64,000 nucleotides of DNA from an uncultured Eubacteriales bacterium (GTDB taxonomy: Bacteria > Bacillota > Clostridia > Peptostreptococcales > Anaerovoracaceae), in contig OMZI01000005.1 of the NCBI GenBank assembly GCA_900315485.1, positions 98,837 through 162,836 on the forward strand, given 5' to 3'. Below, piece by piece: positions 23,914-33,063 of this stretch. Below the pieces are notes generated by a model. That model saw only the letters and a program-made list of their open reading frames with translations. It did no database searches and was not told the origin of the DNA. A program made the translations under genes and the position numbers. The number at the start of each line of letters is the position of its first letter. Within the stretch, counting starts at the first letter, position 1.

Positions 23914-25626
23914 CTAAAATGGAATCGCGTTGAATCCGAAGCGAGGTTCAACGAAATCTTCAAATGCAGGGACGACATTCTGAAAGTGATTGACTCTCGG
24001 ATATTGTTGCCCATCAAATTTGATGTTGTGCTTCTTTGTCCACGCGCTGAATGAATCTGAAGCAGCTCCTTCCAGAGGCTGGTTGCATGCAGCAAAGGCC
24101 TGTCTGCAGTTACTACCTGATGGGTCAAGCTCTATGCATGCAGCTGCCTTGCTGCCAATCGTCATTTCGATGATCACCGATTGCTTTTGCTTGACATCTT
24201 CCATATAAGAGCCTACGCAGTTGTGGAATCTGCGGCCAAGAGCACGCAGCTCCAACGGCTTCCTGATAATGGTGAACTCAGCACCGCTATATTCCCCTTC
24301 CAGGGCGTAGATTGTCTCATCATACGAAACTTCTGTGCCATACTGCTTGTAGATTATTACGTCTTTATTCAGCAGCTCAAATTCAACTAAGATATTATGC
24401 AGATCATTCATGGCTCTGCAAGCCTTCAGTTCTTCGGCTGTGATGGAACATATATCATACATTCTGGCAGTATCACGAAGTGTGTAAAACGAAACATCTC
24501 TGCTGATGAAAAACTCCGCAAGTTTCCTGTCGCTCATGCCGGCATTCCTGCAGGCGGTCGCAAGCTTTGCGATCATGTGCTCTCTGTCTGCAAACTGCTG
24601 CCATTCATATATAAGGTTATCAATGAAAGGCAGTTCACTAGTCAGATACTCTCTGAGGACATCTACGTTGCTGATTCCCAGCGTCTTATAAAGGAATCGC
24701 AGCCTCCATTTAAGGTCAGGACGTGCATAAAGGGCCTTTCTGATCGACTTGGTCGCTACCTTTCCGCATCCGTAGTAAAGATATTTCGGGAAGGTATCAG
24801 GATCCTTTCTGTATCTTGCCCTTAATTTCTTGTAGGCGTCTCTGTAAATATATCCTATGGGTTCGCCATAAAACATATCGCGATATTCTTTAGGACGCAG
24901 ATCGTACAGCTTCTTCAGGAAATTGGCATACGCTACTTCCATGAGAGATCCGAGCGGTGATTTAACAGCAGGAGCAAGACCTTTAAAAGCCTTTTCAAGC
25001 GCTGCCATAGCCTCCGGATCGTCTTCAAAGAAGAGGTTGCTTATGCGAGAAAGAGTCGGGTTGTACGAAAAGGACGCCCTCCTTATTGTCTGTATATCAG
25101 CGAAAACCTTCTTCCCTCTGTTCTGTGCAGGCATGACATATGTCTGACCTGAAGCCACGTTGATGACCACGGTTATCTGAAATACCGTGCTGTAAGGCTT
25201 CTGTGCCTTAGGGTTAAGGTAATAGTTCCTCCCCACTGCAGAGATGTGAAGACTGTTACCGTGCTCGGTTATTTCGAGCTTTAAAGGGAAAGCATCGTGG
25301 ATCCTGGCGCTTGTCCTGCGTGTAAGAGATGAGCTGTTTACATTGAGACAGTCGCGTACAGCATACTGATCGCCGCATCCGCATGACAGGATGCTACTCT
25401 TATCTCTTTCTGCTTGGTCAAGAAGTTCTTCGGGGTATTCGTGGAATTCCCCGCACTTTGTGCAGAAAACGCCGACCATAAGCTTTGTTTCCAGATTTGT
25501 CGGACTTCTGTATGCTTCCGCCATATAGACCGGTGTTCTTTCCTCCGTATCCTTGCGCAGCAGATAACGCATTGAAAGACGGACGCCCGGATAGCCATAT
25601 TCTTTTTTATACAGCAGTTTTCCCAT
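23914..25626 (-). CDS. PcfJ-like protein
   Basis: A 570-aa protein whose C-terminal third has the PcfJ signature: LRALGRRFHNCVGSYMEDVK followed by SVIIEMTIGSKAAACIEL and a C.QAF.ACNQPL motif. PcfJ was named from the enterococcal conjugative plasmid pCF10 and homologs are carried by many plasmids and ICEs; the activity is not established. The N-terminus has a four-Cys zinc site (CTKCGEFHEYP then SCGCG). Starts behind CAAAGGAGGAACACA. It marks the region as conjugative-element-derived. Confidence 0.8.
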   Translation of the reverse strand: MGKLLYKKEYGYPGVRLSMRYLLRKDTEERTPVYMAEAYRSPTNLETKLMVGVFCTKCGEFHEYPEELLDQAERDKSSILSCGCGDQYAVRDCLNVNSSSLTRRTSARIHDAFPLKLEITEHGNSLHISAVGRNYYLNPKAQKPYSTVFQITVVINVASGQTYVMPAQNRGKKVFADIQTIRRASFSYNPTLSRISNLFFEDDPEAMAALEKAFKGLAPAVKSPLGSLMEVAYANFLKKLYDLRPKEYRDMFYGEPIGYIYRDAYKKLRARYRKDPDTFPKYLYYGCGKVATKSIRKALYARPDLKWRLRFLYKTLGISNVDVLREYLTSELPFIDNLIYEWQQFADREHMIAKLATACRNAGMSDRKLAEFFISRDVSFYTLRDTARMYDICSITAEELKACRAMNDLHNILVEFELLNKDVIIYKQYGTEVSYDETIYALEGEYSGAEFTIIRKPLELRALGRRFHNCVGSYMEDVKQKQSVIIEMTIGSKAAACIELDPSGSNCRQAFAACNQPLEGAASDSFSAWTKKHNIKFDGQQYPRVNHFQNVVPAFEDFVEPRFGFNAIPF

Positions 25627-25659
25627 TGTGTTCCTCCTTTGATTTATTATCTGAAGCGC

Positions 25660-26244
25660 TCAAAGAGGCATCTCGATGTATGAGATATTGTGCCTCTCGA
25701 GGACGTCATCATCTGGTTCCCAGATCTTCATAAGAGCCGCCGGAGTGCCGAATGGTGAGCCCTTTGGGTCATATGTGATGCCAAACAGTTCAAATTCGTC
25801 AGTTTCTTCCGGTGGATACGTATAACGACCGGTGCTTTCAAGCCACGCCTCAATGACTTTGACCGGAACGGCCTGGTCAGGGCGATATTTCTCAATGTCT
25901 GTGATGAGACAGGACATCAGATCCTGCTGGTAAAGCTGTGTTACTGATGTATTGTTTTCGGTAGACGCTACAGTGATCAGCGTACGGCAGTCTCCGTCGC
26001 GGTCTCTGTGCGCTATCCATACACCCGTAGGTTCTGAGTCATCGATGTGGATCGATGTGACTTCATCAACCCCGATAGCGGCAGCGAGCTTTTCTTGCAG
26101 ATCTTCCACAGGGGTATCATTTTCTCCCAGCCCGATGTAAAGACCATCAACGGAGAAGTCTGTGTACACCTCCGCTCCGTATATGGAGTAAAGAAGCCGC
26201 CTGAATTCGTCAGCGTTATATACCTTGCATTTCGTTTCTGTCAT
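25660..26244 (-). CDS. Hypothetical protein (194 aa)
   Basis: Acidic alpha/beta protein starting MTETKCKVYNADEFRRLLYS. No domain is recognised. It carries the shared AAGGAGGAAACAACACA initiation cassette and lies 33 bp upstream of the PcfJ-like gene. Confidence 0.55.
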   Translation of the reverse strand: MTETKCKVYNADEFRRLLYSIYGAEVYTDFSVDGLYIGLGENDTPVEDLQEKLAAAIGVDEVTSIHIDDSEPTGVWIAHRDRDGDCRTLITVASTENNTSVTQLYQQDLMSCLITDIEKYRPDQAVPVKVIEAWLESTGRYTYPPEETDEFELFGITYDPKGSPFGTPAALMKIWEPDDDVLERHNISYIEMPL

Positions 26245-26279
26245 TGTGTTGTTTCCTCCTTCTAATAGTTTGGGGCTGT

Positions 26280-26453
26280 TTACTTAGCTGATGCAGCCGA
26301 TCCGGTTTCTTTGAGCAGAAGACGCTCAAAGCGTGCTGTGATGACCTTGCCGTTACAGTTGTCGCAGCAGCGTCCGCTGTCTGCCAGCGGCCACGGATTG
26401 TTCCCGTATCCAGTGATCTGCTTTCCGCAAATAACGCATTTTGTCTTTTCCAT
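26280..26453 (-). CDS. Small zinc-finger-like protein (57 aa)
   Basis: Reads MEKTKCVICGKQITGYGNNP, then GRCCDNCNGKVITARFE: two CxxC knuckles as in a treble-clef/LIM-like finger. The shared AGGAGGAAACAACA leader precedes the ATG. Confidence 0.6.
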   Translation of the reverse strand: MEKTKCVICGKQITGYGNNPWPLADSGRCCDNCNGKVITARFERLLLKETGSAASAK

Positions 26454-26518
26454 TGTTGTTTCCTCCTAACTAAGAGGCCAGACGCAAGGCCTGACCTCTT
26501 TATTCAATCGTTAAATTA

Positions 26519-27241
26519 CTACATTTCCTCAGGCTTCTCGCATCGCTCGAACTCGATCACCCAGACATAGGGATCAGCGCTCCAGCCGTACTCTTTAAGA
26601 ACAGCTTTCCTGACTTTACTGTCCCAAAGGTTTCTGAACTCAACTGCACAAGGCAGTCTGTCAAGCTTAGCTTTACCTACGCTTAGATCTGGTGCTTGGC
26701 AGCGTTTAGCGCATGATGCGCACTGAGTTGCAATACCTTCCTGCAGAACAGACTCAAGCGGTGCGTCGTGCAGCCTTTCTACGCTGACGTTTGTCACCTT
26801 AAGAAACAGTCTTGCTGCCTCTTTCGGCATGCGAACAGGTGACTCCCATTCGGCGATGAAACCGTTATCCCAAAGCCTCGGGTCGTCTCGGTCTGCCTTG
26901 TAGTCATAGTGCATCGGTCTTCCGGCTTTTGGATTGCCGTGTCTTGCCCATATTTCTCTGACGTACAGGATATCGTCCGTATGGCAAGGCGGATTCCATG
27001 TTTTTGCACGGTCCTCGCTTGTGATGTCGTCAGCAAGGCGCCATTCATCACCCCAGTACTTATGTGCTGTGGGCGACGGATAGGTCCATTTGCCGACGTT
27101 GCTGCTTCCCATAGCTGTGTAGCATAGCTTCATCTTCGGCTGTGGCTTGATTACTTTGCGAACGACGGTCTTGCGGCTGTCAAGGATCGCACGGACCATA
27201 TCGCTGGTAAAGATGATTGATCTTAGGCGTGGTTTCATCAT
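26519..27241 (-). CDS. ASCH-like phage/plasmid protein
   Basis: A 240-aa protein with the layout of phage proteins containing an ASCH/PUA-like fold: IIFTSDMVRAILDSRKTVVR at the start, then DDILYVREIWA and RLFLKVTNVSVERLHD with EFRNLWDSKV. In these proteins the R-K-T-x-x-R and YVRE motifs line a putative RNA-binding pocket. A central CASCAKRCQ gives a possible metal site. The role is unproven. Confidence 0.65.
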   Translation of the reverse strand: MMKPRLRSIIFTSDMVRAILDSRKTVVRKVIKPQPKMKLCYTAMGSSNVGKWTYPSPTAHKYWGDEWRLADDITSEDRAKTWNPPCHTDDILYVREIWARHGNPKAGRPMHYDYKADRDDPRLWDNGFIAEWESPVRMPKEAARLFLKVTNVSVERLHDAPLESVLQEGIATQCASCAKRCQAPDLSVGKAKLDRLPCAVEFRNLWDSKVRKAVLKEYGWSADPYVWVIEFERCEKPEEM

Positions 27242-27549
27242 AATGCCGCCTCCTTTTCACGTTCCCTGAAAAACTCTTCTATGACTTTGCAAAGAAGCAA
27301 CGCCTCTTCCTTTGTGAATGCGGCGACGCATTTTGATTGCCTGTCACCAAAATCATGCACGAGTATTTCCAGCTGATATGGGATTTCCGGGCCGTATGTC
27401 CTGTTTTCGAGGCAGATGCCCACTTCATCGGAAGAGCCAAACTTGTTGTCTTTCCACAGAATGGCGCCGCGCCCATAGTTAGTGTTCGTACTGTAGCCGA
27501 ACCTTCTTCTAAGGCGTGACTGAAGCTTCCTTCTGGTATCTGACATCAT
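27238..27549 (-). CDS. Hypothetical protein (103 aa)
   Basis: The start at MMSDTRRKLQSR follows GGAAAGGTAGG; a longer frame would begin inside the upstream gene. Basic N-terminus, then a beta-rich part. It overlaps the ASCH-like gene by 4 bp, so the two are coupled. Confidence 0.5.
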   Translation of the reverse strand: MMSDTRRKLQSRLRRRFGYSTNTNYGRGAILWKDNKFGSSDEVGICLENRTYGPEIPYQLEILVHDFGDRQSKCVAAFTKEEALLLCKVIEEFFREREKEAAL

Positions 27550-27556
27550 GTTGCAC

Positions 27557-28153
27557 CTACCTTTCCCATACAAACTCGCCGTCCGGAGTCTGTATGCTTA
27601 CTGGCCTGAACCCAATGACTTCCAGGTCGCCGATATCCGCGTCCGAGAACATTGCCTCTGCAGCTGCGAGAACTACTTCGCGGCTTGATGTGTCGACGCA
27701 TTCTCCATATATCGTCGTTGTGAAGCGACAGTCGACAGCGATCGTGACATCCACATCTTGCGATTCCTGGCCGACTGCAGCCGGTGCATCGTCTGCAGGT
27801 GCCATCCTCCTGCCGCAATTAGGACAGTAGTGATGCCCTGCGCCTGCATATGCTACAGGAAAGAATGTGTTGCACTGGTCACAAACGACCACAGGCAGTG
27901 ATATCTTCTGAAAGTCCTCGTCGAGGCTCTCGATATCCGCATAGAACCACTTGCCTTCCGGCTCGCAGTTTTCCGTCTCTTTCACGCCATCTGATGCAGG
28001 TTCAAAGTAAGAGTCTGTGCATACATCGGGTCCCTGCTCTGCGCCTTCATGGAGCCTTTCCTCCAGCGTCTGAACAGCCTGCTCATAGCTCTCAGCCTCT
28101 ATGTCATAGAGACCTGAGTAGGTCTCTACATACTTGATCGTGTAGTTTTTCAT
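27557..28153 (-). CDS. Hypothetical protein with a zinc ribbon (198 aa)
   Basis: Central CDQCNTFFP...HYCPNCGRRM is a classical four-Cys zinc ribbon; flanking parts are acidic alpha/beta. Similar zinc-ribbon orphans occur throughout Clostridia phages. Shared AGGAGGAAACAACACC leader. Confidence 0.6.
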   Translation of the reverse strand: MKNYTIKYVETYSGLYDIEAESYEQAVQTLEERLHEGAEQGPDVCTDSYFEPASDGVKETENCEPEGKWFYADIESLDEDFQKISLPVVVCDQCNTFFPVAYAGAGHHYCPNCGRRMAPADDAPAAVGQESQDVDVTIAVDCRFTTTIYGECVDTSSREVVLAAAEAMFSDADIGDLEVIGFRPVSIQTPDGEFVWER

Positions 28154-28175
28154 GGTGTTGTTTCCTCCTAACTAA

Positions 28176-28583
28176 TTACTCTGCATATTCGGTCATCCAC
28201 GGTATAATCTTGTCATCCGGGAAGCTGAACATCATCCCGCCATCATCTATCATCAGTCCGGTCAGTTCAAAGCGGGTGTCTGTGTCGATCCCCGAAACCT
28301 GCAGGGTGTCGATCCTCGCGTTCATGAAATCGCTGATATGACCGTTAGCATATCTCTGATTCAGGTAAACGCCCTTCGCTCTGAAGCAGCCAATGCCTCG
28401 TTTGTTATCGAAGTCCCAGTCGCTCTCGTCCCAGTCGCAGGACAGGACGATGTCTTTATTGTCGAGATCGTTGGGAACGAATACATCAGAGACTTTAGGA
28501 AATTCAAATTCGATGAAATCGATCATAGGCGTTTCTCTGGCGCCTTCTGCGTTGAAAGTTCCGTACAGTGTCATTTCACTCAC
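28176..28583 (-). CDS. Hypothetical protein (135 aa)
   Basis: Beta-rich acidic protein starting MSEMTLYGTFNAEGARET. No family assigned. AAAGGGAGGTGAGTGA is its ribosome site. It lies between two orphan genes on the same strand. Confidence 0.5.
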   Translation of the reverse strand: MSEMTLYGTFNAEGARETPMIDFIEFEFPKVSDVFVPNDLDNKDIVLSCDWDESDWDFDNKRGIGCFRAKGVYLNQRYANGHISDFMNARIDTLQVSGIDTDTRFELTGLMIDDGGMMFSFPDDKIIPWMTEYAE

Positions 28584-28592
28584 CTCCCTTTC

Positions 28593-29072
28593 CTAGCAGA
28601 AAACAGCGTACTCAACATCGCCGATATTTTCTTCATAATCAAAGTCATCCGGCAGATATCTTCCGAGTTTTGCCTTGAATTCATCGATAATTTCTTCTTT
28701 GGTCTTGTAGTATTTCCCTTCGAGAATATTTTTAGTAACGAGGGACTTGTCAGACTCGACAAGAATGAACGGCATTTCGAGATCCTCTTGCCACTCATTC
28801 AGATCGCTGAGGTGGAAGATCGATGCAGTGTTGTAAAACGAATCATCCGAGTATATTTGAGCGTAGAAGCCTTCTCCGGAATCGGGGGTTGATCTGGTGA
28901 GGCATGAATTGCAATAGAGATTGCTCTCCATCTCTTCATACTTCTCCAGTGGGCTTTCAATCTTCTCGAACTCCTCAGGATGGCACTCGATGTATCTTCT
29001 TATGAAGCCATCGATGTACTTTTCCTTGATGATACAGCCAGTTATCTGGCCTCCGTATGTTCGCATACTCAT
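28593..29072 (-). CDS. Hypothetical protein (159 aa)
   Basis: The start MSMRTYGGQITGCIIKEKYI is chosen because GAAAGGAGACAACAC precedes it. Acidic, mixed alpha/beta. No motif is recognised. Confidence 0.5.
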   Translation of the reverse strand: MSMRTYGGQITGCIIKEKYIDGFIRRYIECHPEEFEKIESPLEKYEEMESNLYCNSCLTRSTPDSGEGFYAQIYSDDSFYNTASIFHLSDLNEWQEDLEMPFILVESDKSLVTKNILEGKYYKTKEEIIDEFKAKLGRYLPDDFDYEENIGDVEYAVFC

Positions 29073-29091
29073 GTGTTGTCTCCTTTCTGTT

Positions 29092-29127
29092 AAAAACAAG
29101 AGCAGAGGCTTGAGGCCTCTGCTGAAT
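29092..29127 (-). terminator. Intrinsic terminator directly upstream of an initiation site
   Basis: AGCAGAGGCCTCAAGCCTCTGCT followed by TTGTTTTTAA. The next gene's Shine-Dalgarno begins a few bases later, leaving no room for a promoter. Confidence 0.75.
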
Positions 29128-29146
29128 AAATGTGTAATAGCACGCT

Positions 29147-29515
29147 TTAGTGGTTATGTTCGCCAGCAAGTGAGATTCTGAACTCATTAATGAATTCGTT
29201 CGCTTCATCCGCTGTCCACGGGTCGGTTAATCTGTCAGTGCCGGGAAACGGTTTTTCGTCCGTCAGGATCTGGCCGTCCTCTGTGAAAACAAATCGGGCT
29301 TTTCTTACCCTGTGGGGGTCATTGACGTGATATATCACATCGGACAGCCCGCATGTTTTCGGATAGTCGTAACTGATCTCTGCAGTATCTTCTCCTGTTA
29401 CCTCGCAGCTTAGGAGGTGCGGTACCGGATCGATGCCTCCTGACAGGGTCCCTGCAAACCAACTTTCCAGCTCCCAGGCTTTTTCGGCCCACAGTCTAAC
29501 AAATTCTTTTGTCAT
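29147..29515 (-). CDS. Hypothetical protein (122 aa)
   Basis: Starts MTKEFVRLWAEKAWELESWF, a helix followed by a beta sheet; similar in feel to small element-borne proteins. GGAGGCCTCAC precedes the start. A 4-bp overlap with the next upstream gene suggests coupling. Confidence 0.5.
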   Translation of the reverse strand: MTKEFVRLWAEKAWELESWFAGTLSGGIDPVPHLLSCEVTGEDTAEISYDYPKTCGLSDVIYHVNDPHRVRKARFVFTEDGQILTDEKPFPGTDRLTDPWTADEANEFINEFRISLAGEHNH

Positions 29516-29850
29516 AGTGAGGCCTCCTTGTCCGGTGCATTGAGCTCCTGGAAGAATTCTATCCTCCACGGTTCTGCAGCAGGCTCTTCTCCTTCAAATA
29601 TGCCTTCGCACTCAGCCTGCCAAAGACTGTACTGAAGCTTGTTCCAGTACTTCAGCGCTGAATAATCCGATTTGAAATCCGAAAGGCCGCCTCTGCCGCA
29701 GTTTGGACAGTATGGAATGTATCTCTGTCCGTATTCGCCCTCAAGTCCACATTGATAGACTTGAAGTGCCGGCATGCCATAGGTTCCGCTATCTCCGTGT
29801 TCTGGCCTGTGATCGATGCAGATGCACGGAAGAATTCTTTTGATCTTCAT
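29512..29850 (-). CDS. Hypothetical protein with CPNCG zinc motif (112 aa)
   Basis: Contains YCPNCGRGGLSDFKSDYSAL, the Lar-like or zinc-ribbon signature seen in phage restriction-alleviation-type proteins, preceded by further Cys (CICIDHRPEH, CGLEGEYG). The function is not proven. MKIK at 29850 is the start best spaced from GAGGAAGG. Confidence 0.55.
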   Translation of the reverse strand: MKIKRILPCICIDHRPEHGDSGTYGMPALQVYQCGLEGEYGQRYIPYCPNCGRGGLSDFKSDYSALKYWNKLQYSLWQAECEGIFEGEEPAAEPWRIEFFQELNAPDKEASL

Positions 29851-30749
29851 TAGAAACACCATCCTTCCTCAGGTACATATTCCCCTATTTCAAAGCAGTC
29901 TGTGTAGCATTCATCATTGGCATCGCCATAGACTCTTGCTACATATTTGCCCGGATGTGGAATTATGTTCTGCGAATCGGAGCTTGTTTCGTCGTAAGAG
30001 TACTTTTCTCCGATAACAGCAATGTCCTGAACAGATCTGCCCTGCCCGTCATCAAGATATACGAAAAGTTCTTTATAGCTTGGATCAGGATTGATCTCTG
30101 CTACCAGCTTTTTCCCGCTTGTTACTTCAAGTTCGAGTTTTGGCCCATACAGGACGTTATTAACCTGCTGTTCTGCGATCATCTGAAGGCCTACAAGCCA
30201 CGCTATGAAGTGCAGAGAATACTGCATCCCGCATTCCTGCAGTGTACTTAGATCGTCTACCCAGTCGGGAAGGCGTTCGTACATGTAGGCGTCTATGTAT
30301 ACGCCATTGAATCCGCAGGTTTCGAGCAGGTCGGCCTTGATGTCTTCGATATCCTCGACCTCTTCCGCGCTGTAGCCTTCATCTTCAGTCACATACTGGA
30401 AATACTCATCGAGATCCCGTTTGACCGAAGCCCTGTCCCAGGTATAGAGGCTTGTATCGCGCTCCTTTGCAATGCACTTACGTGCACTGTAACCCGGGTC
30501 GATGATCATCTTGCCGCAATACTCGAGGGTGTATGGTTCCGCCCTTCTGAAGATGGCGTTCCCTATATCTCCTGTGACTATGAGCCGGCAGCCGTCAAGG
30601 ATGTATCTGACAGCCCAGTTGCCTGAACCATCACGGTTTTTCCAGTTGATCACGGTAAGTTCGTCATACTCACAGATATCCGCTTCGAAGTTTTCGAACT
30701 CCTTGCGCGCGCGAGCTATACAGCTTTCGTTCCACTCTCTGTTAAGCAT
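29850..30749 (-). CDS. Hypothetical protein (299 aa)
   Basis: The segment NRDGSGNWAVRYILDGCRLI followed by ITGDIGNAIFRRAEPYTLE-type strands resembles a family of large element-borne orphan proteins in Lachnospiraceae. The C-terminal part is an acidic beta domain. No catalytic site is seen. The shared AAGGAGACAACACA leader precedes the ATG. Confidence 0.55.
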   Translation of the reverse strand: MLNREWNESCIARARKEFENFEADICEYDELTVINWKNRDGSGNWAVRYILDGCRLIVTGDIGNAIFRRAEPYTLEYCGKMIIDPGYSARKCIAKERDTSLYTWDRASVKRDLDEYFQYVTEDEGYSAEEVEDIEDIKADLLETCGFNGVYIDAYMYERLPDWVDDLSTLQECGMQYSLHFIAWLVGLQMIAEQQVNNVLYGPKLELEVTSGKKLVAEINPDPSYKELFVYLDDGQGRSVQDIAVIGEKYSYDETSSDSQNIIPHPGKYVARVYGDANDECYTDCFEIGEYVPEEGWCF

Positions 30750-30776
30750 TGTGTTGTCTCCTTCCTTTGTAAAAGA

Positions 30777-30805
30777 TAACGCAGAGGCATATGCCCCTGC
30801 GCTTC
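30777..30805 (-). terminator. Hairpin terminator
   Basis: GCGCAGGGGCATATGCCTCTGCG followed by a weak T-run (TTATCTTTT), again directly ahead of an initiation cassette. Confidence 0.6.
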
Positions 30806-30823
30806 ACGATAATTAATTATGGA

Positions 30824-31495
30824 CTACTCCTCTTCGCAGTCATCCCATTCTACAGGGTTATAGCGTAACCCGTAGCTGTACTGGAAATCATCCTCGTTGG
30901 TGTACCAGAACTCATAGCTGAGGTCCGGAAATTCCTGCTCGAGCTTTTCTATAACAGGAACAGGGGCGCACCATGCGGTCATAAATTCCCATGTGACGCT
31001 GTTGTCCGAAGCTGTTTCGGTCACATCACATGCATTCCACTTTGTTCCCCAGTTATTGCAAGCCCATTCGTACCAGGTTGCAGTGCCATACTTCTCGTAG
31101 TTTTCTACATATATCTTCCCCTTTTCTCTAAGAGAGATTTTTTCAGAGGGACCATCGAGAGATAATGACATGTCCACCATTTCGTCTGCATCGAGAGTCT
31201 CCGCAAGCTTTGTGTAACGGTGCCTGATCTCTTCATCGTACGTGAAGAACGGATTGTCTCCGTGACAAACCGCGTACACCTTCTGAGCGATGCTTTCGGT
31301 CACAGGCTTTGTGAAGCCGTCTGTTACATGCGCAAGGACAGCCGTCTCTTGCGCCGGAGATGATACGGATAGAAGTGATTCCGGCATAGGGATGATGTTA
31401 TTGAAGTCAAAGGCTTTGGTCATAGTTTCCCTGAGTCTTTTGATTTCATTCGCATCACCTTCGTATGTGATCTTGTTAGTTGTCCAGTTTGGCAT
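30824..31495 (-). CDS. Api92/YubB-like ferredoxin-fold protein (DUF1281-like)
   Basis: Starts MPNWTTNKITYEGDANEIKR and contains FDFNNIIPMPESL, TATWYEWACNNWGTKWNACD and FMTAWCAPVPVIEKLEQEFP. These are the hallmarks of the Api92/YubB plasmid-phage family, which adopts a ferredoxin-like fold; its function is unknown. 223 aa is the usual length. Shared GAAAGGAGACAACACA leader. Confidence 0.85.
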   Translation of the reverse strand: MPNWTTNKITYEGDANEIKRLRETMTKAFDFNNIIPMPESLLSVSSPAQETAVLAHVTDGFTKPVTESIAQKVYAVCHGDNPFFTYDEEIRHRYTKLAETLDADEMVDMSLSLDGPSEKISLREKGKIYVENYEKYGTATWYEWACNNWGTKWNACDVTETASDNSVTWEFMTAWCAPVPVIEKLEQEFPDLSYEFWYTNEDDFQYSYGLRYNPVEWDDCEEE

Positions 31496-31519
31496 TGTGT
31501 TGTCTCCTTTCTAAATAAA

Positions 31520-31541
31520 AATAAGAGCTTCGCAGCTCCTT
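31520..31541 (-). terminator. Hairpin terminator
   Basis: AAGGAGCTGCGAAGCTCTT followed by ATTTTTATTT, placed between two orphan genes and immediately before the AAAGGAGACAACACA cassette. Confidence 0.65.
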
Positions 31542-32009
31542 CTACTTTGCATCAAGTATTCTGGCAGTCGTGAAATACGTGTGGTCGTTATCCGACCAGG
31601 TGACTTCGCCGTAGCCCTCGTCTTTGTGGCAATAGCAGGCATCCAGATTCAGATCTGAATGGTTTGCCTGCTCCTCTCCGAGGTATTCGTCATAAAGACT
31701 CTGAAGAGCATCTTCGGCTGCTTCCCAGGAACCGTACCTGTAAACGGTGGTTTCTGCGTCGAAAGAGTGCGTTATGACAACGCACGGCCTGTCTTCTGAG
31801 ACGGGCGTGTATTCACCGCAGCACCACTTCTCACCATCTTTCCAGATGGTAGGGTTCTGAGAAAATCTCAGTTCTCCCCAGCAGGCTCTTGCGAGATACT
31901 GCGCGAGTTCTTCCGCAGTGTCCATCTGAACAACATCGGATGCATCGCCCTTATCGTCATACCACTGCACCTCGTATCCCTTACCTTCTCTTGACTTGAT
32001 CCTTTTCAT
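31542..32009 (-). CDS. Hypothetical protein (155 aa)
   Basis: Starts MKRIKSREGKGYEVQWYDDK; beta-rich, acidic. No family. AAGGAGGAAACAACAC leader supports this start over a longer frame. Confidence 0.5.
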   Translation of the reverse strand: MKRIKSREGKGYEVQWYDDKGDASDVVQMDTAEELAQYLARACWGELRFSQNPTIWKDGEKWCCGEYTPVSEDRPCVVITHSFDAETTVYRYGSWEAAEDALQSLYDEYLGEEQANHSDLNLDACYCHKDEGYGEVTWSDNDHTYFTTARILDAK

Positions 32010-32025
32010 GTGTTGTTTCCTCCTT

Positions 32026-32823
32026 CTAAAAATCTGTTCCATCGGAGCTGATGTCGAATCCGAGCGCCCTGAACAGGTCGTAGAAACCTGTTTTCACATA
32101 GTTGTGAAGGTCGCTGTCAAGGCACGCCTGCGCAAATGCATCATAGCCCGGTATACTGCGACCCTTCGTGCAGTCGTGAAGCAGATCATGTGCAGCATGG
32201 AACAGCTTGTCCTCGAATTCATCCTCATACCCAGCGAGGGTCTTGGACGAAAGTACGATGGTTTTGCGGTCATCGTGCGGCTCATCAGATATGCCTATAG
32301 CGTCCGTGATGCGCTGAAGCATTGGTGCGATAGCTACAAGTCCTCCCGAGCATTCATCTATGACACCCATTGTCGAGTGGTAGACATCGTTTTCGAAGTC
32401 TTCTTCTGAACAATGGTGTCTTAGCGAGAAATACTGCTCATTCGGATCAAGGCAATACTCCTCATGGGTAATCTCTATGGACGATCCGTCCTTGAGATAT
32501 ATCCATGCCTGGGGCTCGCCGTGAGCCGTCTCGCTGTCAAAAGTGATGACATGCTTCGAATTTGCAAGCGGGTCGCTGACCATAAGGTCCGGGAGCGTTA
32601 TGTCCCTAAGGGCTGACCTTACATCTGAACGGGCGGTCTCCATGAGAAGGTCTATTTCGGCAAGCTTTGGAGCAAGGTCTTCTGCAGCTTCTTCAGGCGT
32701 CATGCCGAAGCACCCTGTTTCGCTGGCGATAACATACTCTCCTGTTGAATACTTGCCGACCATACCTGCCTTATACAGCTGGTCCAGCAAAAGCATAGCG
32801 CTTTCTTTTGTGATGGTTATCAT
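32026..32823 (-). CDS. Hypothetical protein (265 aa)
   Basis: Helical acidic N-terminus (MLLLDQLYKAGMVGKYSTGE), then a beta domain and a helical C-terminus (HAAHDLLHDCTKG). No recognised motif. First gene behind the promoter-terminator-hairpin leader, copy 1. Confidence 0.5.
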   Translation of the reverse strand: MITITKESAMLLLDQLYKAGMVGKYSTGEYVIASETGCFGMTPEEAAEDLAPKLAEIDLLMETARSDVRSALRDITLPDLMVSDPLANSKHVITFDSETAHGEPQAWIYLKDGSSIEITHEEYCLDPNEQYFSLRHHCSEEDFENDVYHSTMGVIDECSGGLVAIAPMLQRITDAIGISDEPHDDRKTIVLSSKTLAGYEDEFEDKLFHAAHDLLHDCTKGRSIPGYDAFAQACLDSDLHNYVKTGFYDLFRALGFDISSDGTDF

Positions 32824-32854
32824 GGTGTTGTTTCCTCCTTCGCAAAATAAAAAT

Positions 32855-32995
32855 GGCTTCGCGTCACCGCTGCGAAGTCACCGTTTGCCAAATAAAAAAG
32901 CACCTGCGATGTCTTAGGACATACAGGTGCTCCATTATCAAGCTGAGAATACGTTAATATGACTATATTATATATGCAATCAGAAATAATAACAA
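32855..32995 (-). promoter_or_regulatory. Repeated promoter / terminator / hairpin leader, copy 1
   Basis: Leftward: TTGTTA-17 bp-TATAAT (-35 at 32990-32995, -10 at 32967-32972), then ACGTATTCTCAGCTT, then a strong terminator AGCACCTG-T-ATGTC-CTAA-GACAT-CG-CAGGTGCTTTTTT (32899-32931), then a second hairpin GACTTCGC..GCGAAGCC followed by ATTTTTATTTT (32855-32879), then the gene start. Nearly identical to 41819-41959 and related to 33500-33652. It can act as an attenuated leader or as a short terminated RNA of about 65 nt. Confidence 0.8.
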
Positions 32996-33063
32996 CAATG
33001 AATTGGGCCAAACAGCGGAAAAGCCGCCCCTTTGCAGGGGCGGCATAGTTCCGATGGAGCATA

